Position numbers and translations under genes: made by a program. DNA of 64,000 bases from Silene conica (taxonomy: Eukaryota > Streptophyta > Magnoliopsida > Caryophyllales > Caryophyllaceae). The notes under the pieces were generated by a model, which was not told the origin of the DNA, did no database searches, and saw nothing but the letters and a program-made list of their open reading frames with translations. Each line of letters opens with the position of its first letter. The stretch's first letter is position 1. Positions 33,203 to 45,536 of this stretch are shown in pieces. The DNA is taken from the NCBI GenBank assembly GCA_029255685.2, contig CM055312.2, positions 11,246,649 to 11,310,648 on the forward strand, given 5' to 3'.

Positions 33203-34010
33203 TGATGGCAAGTCTTTCCTAGAATCGTGTCTAAGTGTAACGTAATAACGTTCCCCCTCAACATAATATTGGTCTTTTATAATATAGATCAACTAGGGTT
33301 TCTATCTTTAAATAAAACCAATTTCTTAAAGAACTATGAGAGACAATACGTTACGACAAGGAGCAATCTTAGGCAAATTCGTAATCTAGGTCGCATTCTT
33401 TTCCCCCTCTTGACATCATTGAAAAGACGGAAACAAAGACATAAAACGACTAGAATAATATAATACGAAACAAACCTAAGTATGCAATTCTAAATCAAAC
33501 ACACAAACGTAATTAAAATCAAGCAACTATGAAATACAAACGGGAAAACGACACACAACCATATACTACGATGCCAAAGGGCCGAATATACAAAATAAAG
33601 CCATATGGGCCGAATGTGTCGAATGAGAGCCTAATGGGCCGAAAGTTTGTAGGTAGAAAAGTCATGGCCAAAAGGTTAAATAAACCAAGGAAAAAAATAA
33701 GTAGAAGAGGCTGGAATGGGTTTGCAAAAAGGAGCGGGTCAGAAACCAGGTACCCATGTCGTACCGCACCCAAAACAGAGTCCAGCAACAATTAAACTTC
33801 CCCAAAACCCAGCAAATATACGAACATCTAAAAAAAAATTCAAGCTTCTTTAGGATGGTGAATGATGTGAGGATTAATAAACTCCGGCCTCGTATGATAT
33901 TCCAATGTCGAGAGGCGATCTAAACAACTACCAATATTCCTTCCATGCGCATCAATGGCTCTTTCAAAGTTAATAATTTCAAGTGATAGATCCTTGACGG
34001 CTTCTAAACA
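33203..34010 (-). other. Copia 3' region next to the LARD, no clear gene
   Basis: Sequence of the Copia element between its polypurine tract and the env-like remnant. Short open stretches exist on both strands (33519-33795) but show no motif I recognise. Confidence 0.4.
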
Positions 34011-34710
34011 CTACGCACCATTCTCACGCAATAAACGATTATCACGCACCAACGCACCACCTTGACTCGTCCAAAACTGATGACGCTTACTGACATGTAA
34101 CACTTCATCACGAAGTTCCCGGATATCATGACTTAGCTTTTCACGAACTCCGTCCACCTTGCTCATCCACTCGCACAAATCCGTTCCCATCTCTGATGAA
34201 GAAGCACAACTATACTCTGCCTTCTGATTGTGCAAGCCAGAAACCAACACAAACAATTTATCAAGTTTCCCTTCCAATCCAACGGTATTACTCTACCTTC
34301 GTCACTACCATTATTTCGCCCAAACAACAATTCACGCTCATCTATCAAGATTCCCATCAATCTTCATTAGTTTATCACACATCCTTCTCCTTTTATCATT
34401 CTAGCACAATCAAGACCTTCCTCTTTTATCATTCTGCCATTACCAACTTCCCCTTGTCCACTTTACGACGTTTGCTAGGTTCTGATTTGGGTACAGACAT
34501 AGACACGGGTTTTGGTGATGGTGGAGGTGAAGGATAGGATGATGGTGGGGGAGGAGATATGTTCTTTTTCCTTAGTGATCGACGAGCGGCCCTGGGAGGC
34601 TTTGTCGTCAAGGTTGATGGTGTTTCAATGGTGATTTGTTTTCTTGGATTCTTGGTTTTAGAGGGAAACGGTTTATGGTGTGATTTGTGTGGTAAAGGAT
34701 GAGGTGTCAC
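34011..34710 (-). pseudogene. Possible env-like third ORF remnant of the Copia element
   Basis: Downstream of RNase H on the coding strand. 34429-34710 is a Pro/Ser/Lys-rich segment (PPPPSSYPSPPPSPKPV) ending in KRRKVDKGKLV, and 34011-34277 is a helical, charged segment (KLSHDIRELRDEVLHV). The two lie in different frames with stops between. Some Sireviruses carry an extra ORF of unclear function here, often called env-like (family knowledge). I see no convincing signal peptide or transmembrane segment, so the call rests on position only. Confidence 0.35.
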
Positions 34711-35089
34711 GTGGAGTAGGTAGGAGGTAAGTAATATTAGGTAAAACCGTATAGCTTATTTTGATTTTGTCGGTTACGTAAGTTTGGTAACTTGATTGGT
34801 ACGGGTTTATTATAAATTACGTATTTGAGATACGTAACTATGCTTATATATTTATATATATATTATGAATATAATATTGTGGGCATAAATTATTAATATG
34901 TGAATATTATTATTTTGACCTGAGAAATTGGTTGTGTACGTTCGTATAACACGTAGCATGAAATAATCAAAATTTGAGCATCTAATAAAAAATAACATAC
35001 ATAGGCATGCAGCGGAATATACGGACACAGTCATATAATTCAGTCTTTTCATAGTCAATCATTGGGTTATTTTCAGCTCTTAAGATTGA
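34711..35089 (-). other. Copia spacer between RNase H and the 3' ORF remnant
   Basis: AT-rich, no supported gene. Contains a TATATATTTATATATATT stretch near 34845-34862. Confidence 0.4.
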
Positions 35090-36679
35090 TTAGGTGCCAC
35101 CGATTAAACCAATTTCCAATCGTAAAGTCTCAAATCGTTCCCTAGCCAAAGGTTTAGTAAAAATATCCGCCAATTGTTTTTCCGTATTACAAAATTCCAA
35201 CTTAATGTTTTTCTTTTCTACATGGTCACGTAAGAAGTGATGTCTAATCTCTATGTGTTTTGTTCTCGAGTGCTGAGCCGGGTTTTTAGATATTATAATA
35301 GCACTCGTATTGTCACATAATATAGGTATACATCCCACGTCAATACCATAATCAAGTAACTGTTGTTTTAACCATAGTAGTTGGGAACATACCAGTGCGG
35401 CTGCAATATATTCTGCTTCTGCGGTTGACAAGGCGACTGAATTTTGTTTCTTGGATGCCCAAGATATAATACATGGTCCAACGAAAGTCGCAAGTCCAGA
35501 AGTACTTTTCCTGTCTAAAGAACAGCCTGCATAATCCGCATCTGAATATCCTAATAAGTTAAAATTACAATCCATAGGATACCATAGATATAATTTTGAT
35601 GTTCCAATTAGGTATCTTAGAATTCTCTTAACCGCAATCATATGTGATTCTTTTGGTGCAGATTGGAATCGAGCACAGACGCAGACACTAAACATTATGT
35701 CTGGACGACTTGCAGTAAGATAAAGAAGTGAGCCAATCATACCTCTATAAGTAGTTTCATCTACTGACTTACCGTCCTCGTCTTTGGTGAGTTTCTTATC
35801 TGTTACCATTGGACTAGGCATAGGATGAGAGGATTCCATTCCGAATTTCTTTATTAATTCTTTGACGTACTTTTGTTGATGAACTTTGATACCCTCGTTC
35901 GTCTGTTGAATTTGAAGACCAAGGAAGAATTTTAATTCTCCCATCATACTCATCTCGAACTCGGATGTCATCAACTCTGAGAAGTATTGGCACAACTTTT
36001 TGTTGGTTGAGCCAAATATAATATCGTCAACGTAGATCTGTACAACTAGTAGATCGGAATTTTCATTTTTCAGAAATAATGTCTTATCTACTGATCCTCT
36101 CTTGAATCCGCTTTCCAATAGAAATTTTGATAGTCTGTCGTACCATGCTCGAGGGGCCTGTTTTAGCCCATATAGAGCTTTATCCAATCTGTATACATGG
36201 TCTTTTAGTTTGCTGTCAGGAAATCCAGGAGGTTGTTCGACATATACTTCCTCCTGAAGATATCCGTTAAGGAATGCAGTCTTAACATCCATTTGAAATA
36301 ATTTCATTCCTTTATGTGCAGCAAATGCTATGAGCAAGCGAATTGCTTCAAGACGAGCAACAGGAGCAAAGGTTTCGTCATAATCGATCCCTTCCTGTTG
36401 ATTGTATCCTTGAACGACCAATCTTGCTTTATTACGAACGATGACTCCAGAGTCATCTAATTTATTTCTGAATACCCATCTTGTTCCAATTACTGATCTA
36501 TCTTTAGGACGAGGAACAAGATGCCATACTTTATTTCTTTCGAATTGTTGTAGTTCTTCTTGCATGGCGACTATCCAGTCAGGTTCTGCAAGTGCTTCTT
36601 TTATATTTGTAGGTTCAATTGTGGAGAGAAAGGAGTAGAAGGAACAGAAGTTGTTTAAGCTTCTTCGAGTTTGAACTCA
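35090..36679 (-). CDS. Copia pol, reverse transcriptase and RNase H part
   Basis: Open from just after the TGA at 36677-36679 to the stop at 35090-35092, and in the same frame as the protease-integrase ORF upstream. RT motifs: [31 protein letters not shown] and the catalytic YVDDIIFG. RNase H motifs: [18 protein letters not shown] and CDNTSAI. The C terminus ends LEIGLIGGT. Together with the integrase ORF this forms the usual single Copia pol, interrupted by one stop codon. Translation alone would start inefficiently at the Met at 36565, so RT is probably not made in normal amounts. Confidence 0.92.
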
Positions 36680-38389
36680 TTCTGTAAGGCTTCCTATGAT
36701 ATTATCCAGAGGGTGAGAGCCTTTATATCTCCAGTTTCTTGATTGATTGTTTTCATTGCTACTGCTTGACTCGGGATTTTGACTTGTTCCCCCTGAATCC
36801 AAACCAGGGTTTGTAGGAGAGTCAGGTATAACTATACTCTCTTCCCTTTGGTTTTGATTCAAAGTTGTAGCTTCATTAGCTATAACTCTGGGTTCTAAGT
36901 CATTGGTTTGAGAGTTATCTACAGTATCATCAACTGTAGTTTCATCTCTCGCACCATTTCCTTCCAAGTTAAGTTCGTTATTGTTTCCTTGAATTTCGCC
37001 TTCATCGTTATTTTCTATTTCAGGAGGATCTTCCCTTGACAACCTAAAGTCAGGTTCGTCTAGGTTTTCTTCTTCGTCCTGTAAAGGCTTGTCGAAGGCA
37101 TTATTCTCATCAAAGATAATATGTATGCTCTCTTCTATGCATAAAGTACGTTTGTTAAAAACTTTATAGGCTTTACTATGATCAGAATATCCTATGAAAA
37201 TAGCCTCATCACTTCTTGGGTCAAATTTGCTTAAACGATTTTTACCATTGTTATGAACAAAGCATTTACTCCCAAAACATCTTAGATGAGATATATTAGG
37301 TTTACGACCACGTAAAAGCTCATAGGGTGTCTTTTTAAGGATAGGTCTAATCATAGCACGATTATGAATATAGCAAGCTGTACTAATAGCCTCAGCCCAA
37401 AAGTTTCTAGGTAGGCCACTACAAAGAAGCATTTTTCTAGCCATGTCTTCTAGGGTTCTGTTCATGCGTTCTACTACTCCGTTTTGTTGTGGTGTTCTAG
37501 GTGCAGAGAAGTTATGTCCAACACCGTTGGATTTACAGAATTCTATAAAAGCATGGTTGTCAAACTCAGTTCCATGGTCAGTTCGAATCGTTACCAGATT
37601 AGTTTTTAATTTGTTTTGAACAAGTTTTATAAGACTAACAAATTCATCAAATGTTTCGTCTTTAGAGTGAAGAAAGATAGGCCAAACAAATCTAGAATAA
37701 TCATCAACAAGAACGAAAACATACCTGGAACCGCCTCTGCTTCTTACCTTCATAGGGCCACAGAGATCCATATGTACTAGATCAAGAGCTTGGTTAGTAC
37801 TTACTATTCTTTTTGGTTTGAAGGATGATCTGACGTGTTTACATCGTGCACATGTGTCGCACATCTTTTCTTGATCAAATCTGATCTTGGGAAGACCTTC
37901 GACCAAGTCCCATCTCTTCAATTTGCTAAGAATAGGAGAACTAATATGTCCAAATCTCTTATGCCAGAGACATGGATCATCTAACGTAACTTTCATACAT
38001 GAGAGAGAGTCAGTAGGCACGACGTTTAAATCAATCATATAAACATTTTTCTTTCTATGTCCTTCAAGAATAACTTTACTTGTACCTTCCATAATTATAC
38101 GACACACATCTGTATGAAAAACAACTTTGTTTCCTTTGTCGCATAATTGGGATATACTAATTAAGTTATGTTTAAGACCACTTACCAGATATACATCGCT
38201 AATAGAGTGAGAAGATGAGATGCCTATCTTACCGACACCTATTACCTTTCCCTTTTTGTTGTCACCGAAGGTGACCTTTCCTCCGTCGAATGGTTCCAAG
38301 GTGGTGAATAGGTTGGCGTCACCTGTCATGTGTCGGGAGCATCCACTGTCGAGGTACCATAGATTATTCTCTTTAGCGATTATCTGCAC
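36677..38389 (-). CDS. Copia pol, protease and integrase part, ends at an in-frame TGA
   Basis: 570 residues. Aspartic protease motif WYLDSGCSRHMTG at the start, then the integrase zinc finger (HKRFGH ... CDTCARC), the core DLCGPM, TDHGTEF and PQQNGVVERMNR (the D,D-35-E residues), and a long Glu/Asn-rich linker. The ORF stops with TGA at 36677-36679 and the same frame continues into RT. The frame differs from that of gag, and the junction near 38389-38400 is frameshifted (a stop follows KSCL of gag). Whether this is mutation or a translational control site cannot be told from one copy. Confidence 0.92.
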   Translation of the reverse strand: MQIIAKENNLWYLDSGCSRHMTGDANLFTTLEPFDGGKVTFGDNKKGKVIGVGKIGISSSHSISDVYLVSGLKHNLISISQLCDKGNKVVFHTDVCRIIMEGTSKVILEGHRKKNVYMIDLNVVPTDSLSCMKVTLDDPCLWHKRFGHISSPILSKLKRWDLVEGLPKIRFDQEKMCDTCARCKHVRSSFKPKRIVSTNQALDLVHMDLCGPMKVRSRGGSRYVFVLVDDYSRFVWPIFLHSKDETFDEFVSLIKLVQNKLKTNLVTIRTDHGTEFDNHAFIEFCKSNGVGHNFSAPRTPQQNGVVERMNRTLEDMARKMLLCSGLPRNFWAEAISTACYIHNRAMIRPILKKTPYELLRGRKPNISHLRCFGSKCFVHNNGKNRLSKFDPRSDEAIFIGYSDHSKAYKVFNKRTLCIEESIHIIFDENNAFDKPLQDEEENLDEPDFRLSREDPPEIENNDEGEIQGNNNELNLEGNGARDETTVDDTVDNSQTNDLEPRVIANEATTLNQNQREESIVIPDSPTNPGLDSGGTSQNPESSSSNENNQSRNWRYKGSHPLDNIIGSLTE

Positions 38390-38397
38390 AAAGTAGT

Positions 38398-40719
38398 TTA
38401 AAGACAGGACTTAGGTACCCAAGCAAACTTGGGTCCTTTTGAGTTAGTGATAATGAAAACATCTTCCTTTTTAACCCAGACTTGTCTCACTATAGGTCTC
38501 TTGTAACTGGGGTAGTTAGGCTTTGTTGGTCTAGTGTGAGTCTTTGGGTTTTGTTTCTTGTAGGTTGTAGGTTTATGTGTTTGAGTGGTTCTACTTTTCT
38601 TTTCTGCGTAATTAAAGGACATGTCATAGAACCATCTATGGTCATTATTTCTTTCCTCAATCTTTTCATTACTTTCCTCTCTATCAATGATAGATATGGA
38701 ATCATTTGGTATGCCTAGAGATTTAACAAATTTGACTCCAGTTTTGAAGTCAAGTGCGTGTTTTACACAGTTTTCTTTTAGGTGTCCAGTGTGACCACAA
38801 TAAGTACAAATCAAGTATTCAGGCAAGTCTACATACTTTCTTTTTCTAAAGTTACGTTCATCAGGTTTTTGTTGACATTTAGAATGGTCTCTCCTACCAT
38901 AGCACTCATGACCTAGCCCCATCTTCATGTTGTTGTCAGATTGTTCAGTTAAGAAGTTTAGTACGTTAGTACTTCCTTCCCATTTTTCGTGAACCTTACG
39001 AGCATGAAGAAGAAGGTCTTTTAAGGAATCTATTTCTTTTATGCAGGAGGAATGGTCAACATTGTTATGATCTTTTAAGTCTTGAATGTCTTTATTAAAA
39101 TTGAACACGATTTGCGCATGTTCCTTTTTAACTTTGGACAAGTTGAGTTCTAGATCCATGATTTTTTGCTCGAGGATTTCAACTTCTTCTAGATGAGTTT
39201 CATCTACAACAACTGGTGCAGATTTACTCTTTAGAAGTTCATTAGACCTTTTTAGATCTGAGGTTATAGCTTCATTGGCTATAATCTTAGATTCAAGCTC
39301 TTTAATGTTGAGTTTCAATTTTGAGATTACAGCTTCATTGGCTGTAACTTTAGACTCAAGAATTTTCTTCTCAGACATTACTGTTTCCAATTTAACATTT
39401 GTATCAATGTTAACCTTGGATTTCAGTTTCTTAGCTTTGGCCTTTAGGAGTTGATTTTCCTCAGCAATGTCAAGAATCTGTTCTTTCAGCTCGTCTATTT
39501 CAAGACTTTGTTCATGACATTGATCTAGGGTTTGTTCGAAATAATTAATTAAAGCAGATTTAGATAAATTTTTGACTTGACTCTTAAGCTGCAAAAAATT
39601 TACCTCTTGGTCTTCATCCTCTGAATCAGATTCTCCGTAGAGGCAAAATTGTGATGAGTCATGATCGTCGGAGATTAGATCCAAACTGATGTTGCTTAGG
39701 CACAGGTTAGCTACTTCCTCTTCTTCTGAGTCTTCGTCATCTTCGGAATCTAATTCTCCCCAGCAAGATGCGAGCATAACCTTCTTGAATTCAGTCTTGG
39801 TTTTATCTCGTTTGGATTTGTCTTTAATTTTATCCCAGCTTGGACAGTCTTTGATCATATGCCCTTGATCACCACATTTGAAGCACCCTTGCTTGAAAAA
39901 GGTTTGCTTAGAGTCATTCTTTTTCTTATCGTTTGCTTTATTATTGGATTTGGTAAATCTCCCTTTGAAGACTGCCTTTTTAAAGCGTCTTGCGAAGAGA
40001 ACTGTTTCATCTTCCAGTTCAGGTTCGCATTCTCCACTTGTAGAGGCTTGTAGTGCAACGCTTTTACTTTTAGGATGATCATCGTCATCTCTATTTAGCA
40101 TGATCTCATGAGCCATTAGAGATCCAATGAGTTCTTGATAAGTCATGGTCGTGAGATCACGAGCTTCTTCAATTGCAGTGACTTTTGGTTGCCACTTTTT
40201 GGTAAGGCTTCTAAGGACCTTTCTGACTATGTCCTCAGAATCATACTTCCTACCAAGGTTCCGCAGTTCATTAAGTATGCAGGAGAATCGTGCAGACATG
40301 CTATCAATCGATTCATTCTTTTCCATAGTGAAAAGTTCATATCGTTGAATAAGCAAGTCTATGCGATGCTTCTTGACTACGGAAGTACCTTCGTAGGCAA
40401 GTTCTAGGCCATCCCATATTTCTTTAGCTGAGTTACAAGAAGAGAAGCGATCAAATTCAGAAGTAATCATACCGTTTTGGAGTAAACTCATGGCTTTTGA
40501 ATTTTTCTCAGCAATCTTGTAATCAGCTTCCACATAGTCACTTTCTGGTTTCTCATATGTGGTTCCATTTGCAGAGGCAACCAATATCTTCTTTGGTCCA
40601 GTTTGAATTATTTTCCAGCACTCCCAGTCACATCCTTTGACGTAGTGGGTCATCATGTTCTTCCACAAGCTGTAGTTCTTTCCATCGAAGATAGGACACT
40701 TAAGGTGTTTTGAATCCAT
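38398..40719 (-). CDS. Copia gag (Sirevirus-like), 773 residues
   Basis: Starts MDSKHLKCPIFDGKNYSLWK, the usual N-terminal motif of SIRE-type gag, followed by the UBN2 capsid-like domain to about residue 200. A CX2CX4HX4C zinc knuckle (CFKCGDQGHMIKDC, about residue 280) is followed by acidic segments, a long coiled coil (about residues 390-570) and a second zinc knuckle (CTYCGHTGHLKENC, about residue 635). Gag packages the RNA in virus-like particles. At 773 residues it is longer than most Copia gags, as in Sireviruses. ATG lies 68 bp after the LTR. No internal stop. Confidence 0.92.
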   Translation of the reverse strand: MDSKHLKCPIFDGKNYSLWKNMMTHYVKGCDWECWKIIQTGPKKILVASANGTTYEKPESDYVEADYKIAEKNSKAMSLLQNGMITSEFDRFSSCNSAKEIWDGLELAYEGTSVVKKHRIDLLIQRYELFTMEKNESIDSMSARFSCILNELRNLGRKYDSEDIVRKVLRSLTKKWQPKVTAIEEARDLTTMTYQELIGSLMAHEIMLNRDDDDHPKSKSVALQASTSGECEPELEDETVLFARRFKKAVFKGRFTKSNNKANDKKKNDSKQTFFKQGCFKCGDQGHMIKDCPSWDKIKDKSKRDKTKTEFKKVMLASCWGELDSEDDEDSEEEEVANLCLSNISLDLISDDHDSSQFCLYGESDSEDEDQEVNFLQLKSQVKNLSKSALINYFEQTLDQCHEQSLEIDELKEQILDIAEENQLLKAKAKKLKSKVNIDTNVKLETVMSEKKILESKVTANEAVISKLKLNIKELESKIIANEAITSDLKRSNELLKSKSAPVVVDETHLEEVEILEQKIMDLELNLSKVKKEHAQIVFNFNKDIQDLKDHNNVDHSSCIKEIDSLKDLLLHARKVHEKWEGSTNVLNFLTEQSDNNMKMGLGHECYGRRDHSKCQQKPDERNFRKRKYVDLPEYLICTYCGHTGHLKENCVKHALDFKTGVKFVKSLGIPNDSISIIDREESNEKIEERNNDHRWFYDMSFNYAEKKSRTTQTHKPTTYKKQNPKTHTRPTKPNYPSYKRPIVRQVWVKKEDVFIITNSKGPKFAWVPKSCL

Positions 40720-40772
40720 TGGAGATCAATAGAAGGATCAATCTCAAGCTGTAAGGCTTTCAAGAGCACGAG

Positions 40773-40784
40773 GCTCTGATACCA
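40773..40784 (-). other. Copia primer-binding site
   Basis: Minus strand TGGTATCAGAGC, two bases from the 5' LTR, complementary to initiator tRNA-Met. It confirms minus orientation. Confidence 0.95.
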
Positions 40785-40786
40785 AT

Positions 40787-42283
40787 TGAAGAGTCTATTG
40801 ACCTAGATATACTCAAGAAGGGGGGGTTGAATTGAGTATGCCAACTTTTTCGATTCTTCTTCGATGTGAGTTGTTGTTGTGACGAAGTAATAGCAAGTAA
40901 CGAGTAAGAATAATAAAATAAAGGAGACACGATCTTTTGAAGTGGTTCAGTTTCACAAATCGAAACCTACGTCCACTTTTCTCGATTAATAAAATTAGTA
41001 CCTTCTCCGGATTACAATTTTATCAACCCACTCGTGCGACTTTGATGTTAGTCACAACTCAATCTAGATACCGTTAAATATCTAGCTACGACAAGTACCG
41101 TGAAATACTTGTTTACAATGAGTACCGCTAAATACTCAAATCTATCTTAAGTAAGTAAGATAAACTTCTTAACAACTTCTTGTATAGATGATGTTTGAAT
41201 GCTTGAAAATCTTCTTCTATGCTTGTAGTCTTGTATACGAAATTTGACAATGATTGCACGAATAACGAGACGCGTGAGAGACTACGTCCGTTTGTTCTTC
41301 TCGGTTTGCGTGAGGCTGCTTGTATTTCGTTGGAGTCTTAGGCGTGTGATATTGATGTATATATATAGTAATTTAGACCTAGGTTAAATCCTAGATAGTT
41401 TAGGAACATTACTTTATCTAGAATACTAATTCTAGGTAATATTTAAAACTTAATCTTATATGAGTTAGGAAAGGACTCTAATAGAATAATATTAAATTAA
41501 GACATAAGATAATATTTCCATAATCTTATTTGATTTAGGAAACATCCTTATACCATAAAATATAGAACCCTACTTCGAATCAAATCCTAATTCTTGTCAA
41601 TAATATAATAAATTATATCTTTAATCAAATCCTAGTCAATCTTTAAGTAGATTAAATAAACAAGTTTATTTATTTAATTAACCATAAAGATAATATATTA
41701 GGGTTCGTAAAAAGAAACGTGTAGCACGCCTCTCTATGCACGATTCCCAACGTACATAACACGTTCTTCGAGACATATTTCTCGAAGTGCGTTTCTCTAG
41801 GAATTGAACTTTGACAATAACGGTTAAAATAAAATCCTTAGCATTTTAGAATTAATATTTACCTCATAAGATAAATACTTTAATTCTTGTTAACTAAAGA
41901 ATATTTCTATTTTAAAACCGTTTATAAGATTACTAAAATAATATATTAATAGCACGCATAAATCTTTACGCTTTGATTTACTTCACGCAAATCTCATTTC
42001 TTCGATAGTTATAGGAATGATCCATAACTTAAAAACTCTTGATATTGTAATGAAGCTTTTATCTTGTAAATCTTCAAAAAGACTTGACACTTGACATGAG
42101 CTTGATCGTTCTTGCAATCTTTGATTGAATTATACTTTACTAAACTACGATCTTTGCTCTATAATTAACTGTACACTTAAACGCACGATTACACGTATAT
42201 GCATATAAACCATAATTATCTTAGATTTGTCATTATTAAAACATAAAACAATATATTACTTATATAGAATATATTACTCAACA
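40787..42283 (-). repeat. 5' LTR of the Copia element
   Basis: 1,497 bp, partner of 22381-23877. The element's promoter lies here, reading leftward. A TATATATATAG stretch near 41357-41367 is a candidate TATA box on the minus strand. Confidence 0.95.
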
Positions 42284-42749
42284 ACAGATTAAGCATCTAG
42301 TTTCACATTTTCAGCATCTAGTTTCACAGTTTCAGCATCTAGTTTCACAGCTTCAGCATCTGGTTTCACAATATAAAAAGACTAAACAAAATCAGACTTT
42401 TTAATAAGCATGGTTTCACAATATCAGCTTCTAGTTTCACAGTTTATTTTGCCTAGGATTCACAATATAAGAAAGCTAAACTAAATCAACCTTTTTTAAT
42501 CAGGTTTCACAATGTAAGCTTATAGTTTCACAATATTCATAAACTTCAATTAAGTCCTATATTCACAAAATAAGCCCCTAGTTTCAGCCTTTTTATAATC
42601 ACAATACAATAGTCATAAACTTCAATAGGTCCTACATTCACAAAATAAGGTCCTACATTAACGAAATATAAAAAGCGATCCATATATTTAACAAATTGAG
42701 CAGAAATTGAATTAGAAAACAATAATGTAAACGACAAAAAACGACATAC
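42284..42749 (-). repeat. Remainder of transposase intron 1 with TTTCAC units
   Basis: Continues the array broken by the Copia element at 22376 (target duplication ACAGA from TTTCACAGATTAAGC). Units become irregular towards 42660. Confidence 0.8.
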
Positions 42750-42801
42750 CTGATTCAATAGTAATATTATCATCAACCGTGGTGATATCTAGATTCTCCA
42801 T

Positions 42802-43298
42802 AGCTATTAAAGCTGCAAAATAATCGAAAATAATGTCATAATCGAAAATAATGTCATAATCGTGAGAAAAATTCATGAAATTCGAACAATCGCATGAAAT
42901 TCAAACAATCGCATGAAATTCGAACAATCGCATGAAAATCGAAGAATCAAATTATCAAATTACCTGAAAATTAGTCTTAATCTTCTTCCAAAATCAATTC
43001 AATTGAATTTGTATGTTGCTTTGATGGAATTTACGAACAATCGGAGGACCAAATCGATTTTGCGTTGAATTTGAGGTTTTTTTTTGTCGTAAAGAGTTTT
43101 CAGCCCAAATGACAAGATTTGGGTTGGGTTTAATTATGTTTTTAATATTTTTAGTGAGAGGAAGCTTTTTGGCCCAAATGACAAAATTTGGTTTGACCCT
43201 AATTTTCAGCCCACATTGAATAATTCGCAAGGGAAGTCAGCCCAACAGGTTATGGACGCGTGAATTTGGCCCAAACAGGTTATGGACGCGTGAGGTTC
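42802..43298 (-). promoter_or_regulatory. MULE right subterminal region, presumed transposase promoter
   Basis: Between transposase ATG and right TIR. Contains four tandem copies of a motif like AACAATCGCATGAAATTCG (about 42870-42935), two CCCAAATGACAA(G/A)ATTTGG words (43105 and 43174) and a duplicated AACAGGTTATGGACGCGTGA (43244 and 43274). No TATA box assigned. Confidence 0.45.
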
Positions 43299-43337
43299 GG
43301 CGGCCTCACCGTAAGAGGCGGCCTCACGTGATCCGGC

Positions 43338-43340
<3 letters not shown>
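43299..43340 (-). repeat. Right terminal inverted repeat of the large MULE
   Basis: Reading inward on the minus strand: GAGGCCGGATCACGTGAGGC, then CGCCTCTTACGGTGAGGC. Pairs with 3907-3950. Confidence 0.85.

Positions 43341-43396
<56 letters not shown>
43341..43396. repeat. (TA)n tract between two TIR elements
   Basis: About 55 bp of TA repeat shared as flank by the large MULE and the next TIR element. Confidence 0.95.
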
Positions 43397-45448
<2,052 letters not shown>

Positions 45449-45504
<56 letters not shown>

Positions 45505-45505
45505 C

Positions 45506-45536
<31 letters not shown>

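Larger units (their letters stand above)
22381..42283 (-). mobile_element. Sirevirus-like Copia LTR retrotransposon with a nested LARD
   Basis: Two LTRs of equal length (1,497 bp) flank it, with target duplication ACAGA at 22376-22380 and 42284-42288. PBS and gene order show minus orientation. Without the nested LARD it is about 10.6 kb. A long gag with coiled coil and two zinc knuckles and a large 3' noncoding/env-like region suit the Sirevirus lineage (inference). I count three base differences between the LTRs by eye. It lies in intron 1 of the MULE transposase, inside a TTTCAC unit. Confidence 0.95.
19111..42801 (-). pseudogene. FAR1/FHY3-type MULE transposase, four exons, with one nonsense codon and one frameshift
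   Basis: Exon 1 is 42750-42801 (ATG at 42799-42801), exon 2 21138-22301, exon 3 19506-20723, exon 4 19111-19191; all junctions are GT-AG and in phase. Exon 2 holds the FAR1 zinc-finger DNA-binding domain (YQVYATACGFEARKS ... HEGHNHPV) and the first catalytic Asp regions (FDPTYGTNKY, ITDQDGG). Exon 3 holds the ESANSFFKRF segment with the expected Glu, a SWIM zinc finger (RCSCKLF ... CYH) and a CX2CX4HX5C knuckle. Exon 4 encodes a Glu/Asp-only tail. In RHRFCM-stop-HIMKK the usual Trp codon is TGA (20686-20688), and a frameshift lies near 20362-20390. Intron 1 contains the 19.9-kb Copia element. Transposase binds TIRs and catalyses cut-and-paste (family knowledge); this copy should be inactive. 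Confidence 0.85.
3907..43340. mobile_element. Very large FAR1-type MULE with F-box-like and Ulp1-like cargo
   Basis: Matching terminal inverted repeats lie at 3907-3950 and 43299-43340 (shared core ATCACGTGAGGCCGCC, then GGTGAGGC). Gross length is 39,434 bp. Subtracting CACTA (11230-15459) and Copia (22381-42283) with their target duplications leaves about 15.3 kb. Plus-strand genes start near the left TIR (two F-box-like genes, then the Ulp1-like gene), and the transposase runs inward from the right TIR on the minus strand. The 21-bp TTTCAC arrays occur from about 4590 to 42660, on both sides of every nested insertion, which ties the pieces into one element. MULEs carrying Ulp1-like genes are known (KAONASHI type). 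The F-box-like pair is not something I can match to a described element. This copy is probably non-autonomous now, because transposase and protease are broken. Confidence 0.8.

Noticed and set aside
34163-34537. Host genes in the Copia 3' region
   Set aside because: Short overlapping ORFs on both strands without motifs; they lie inside the element between RNase H and the LTR.
38482-40407. Plus-strand ORFs over the Copia gag
   Set aside because: Antisense shadows of the gag frame; no domain similarity.
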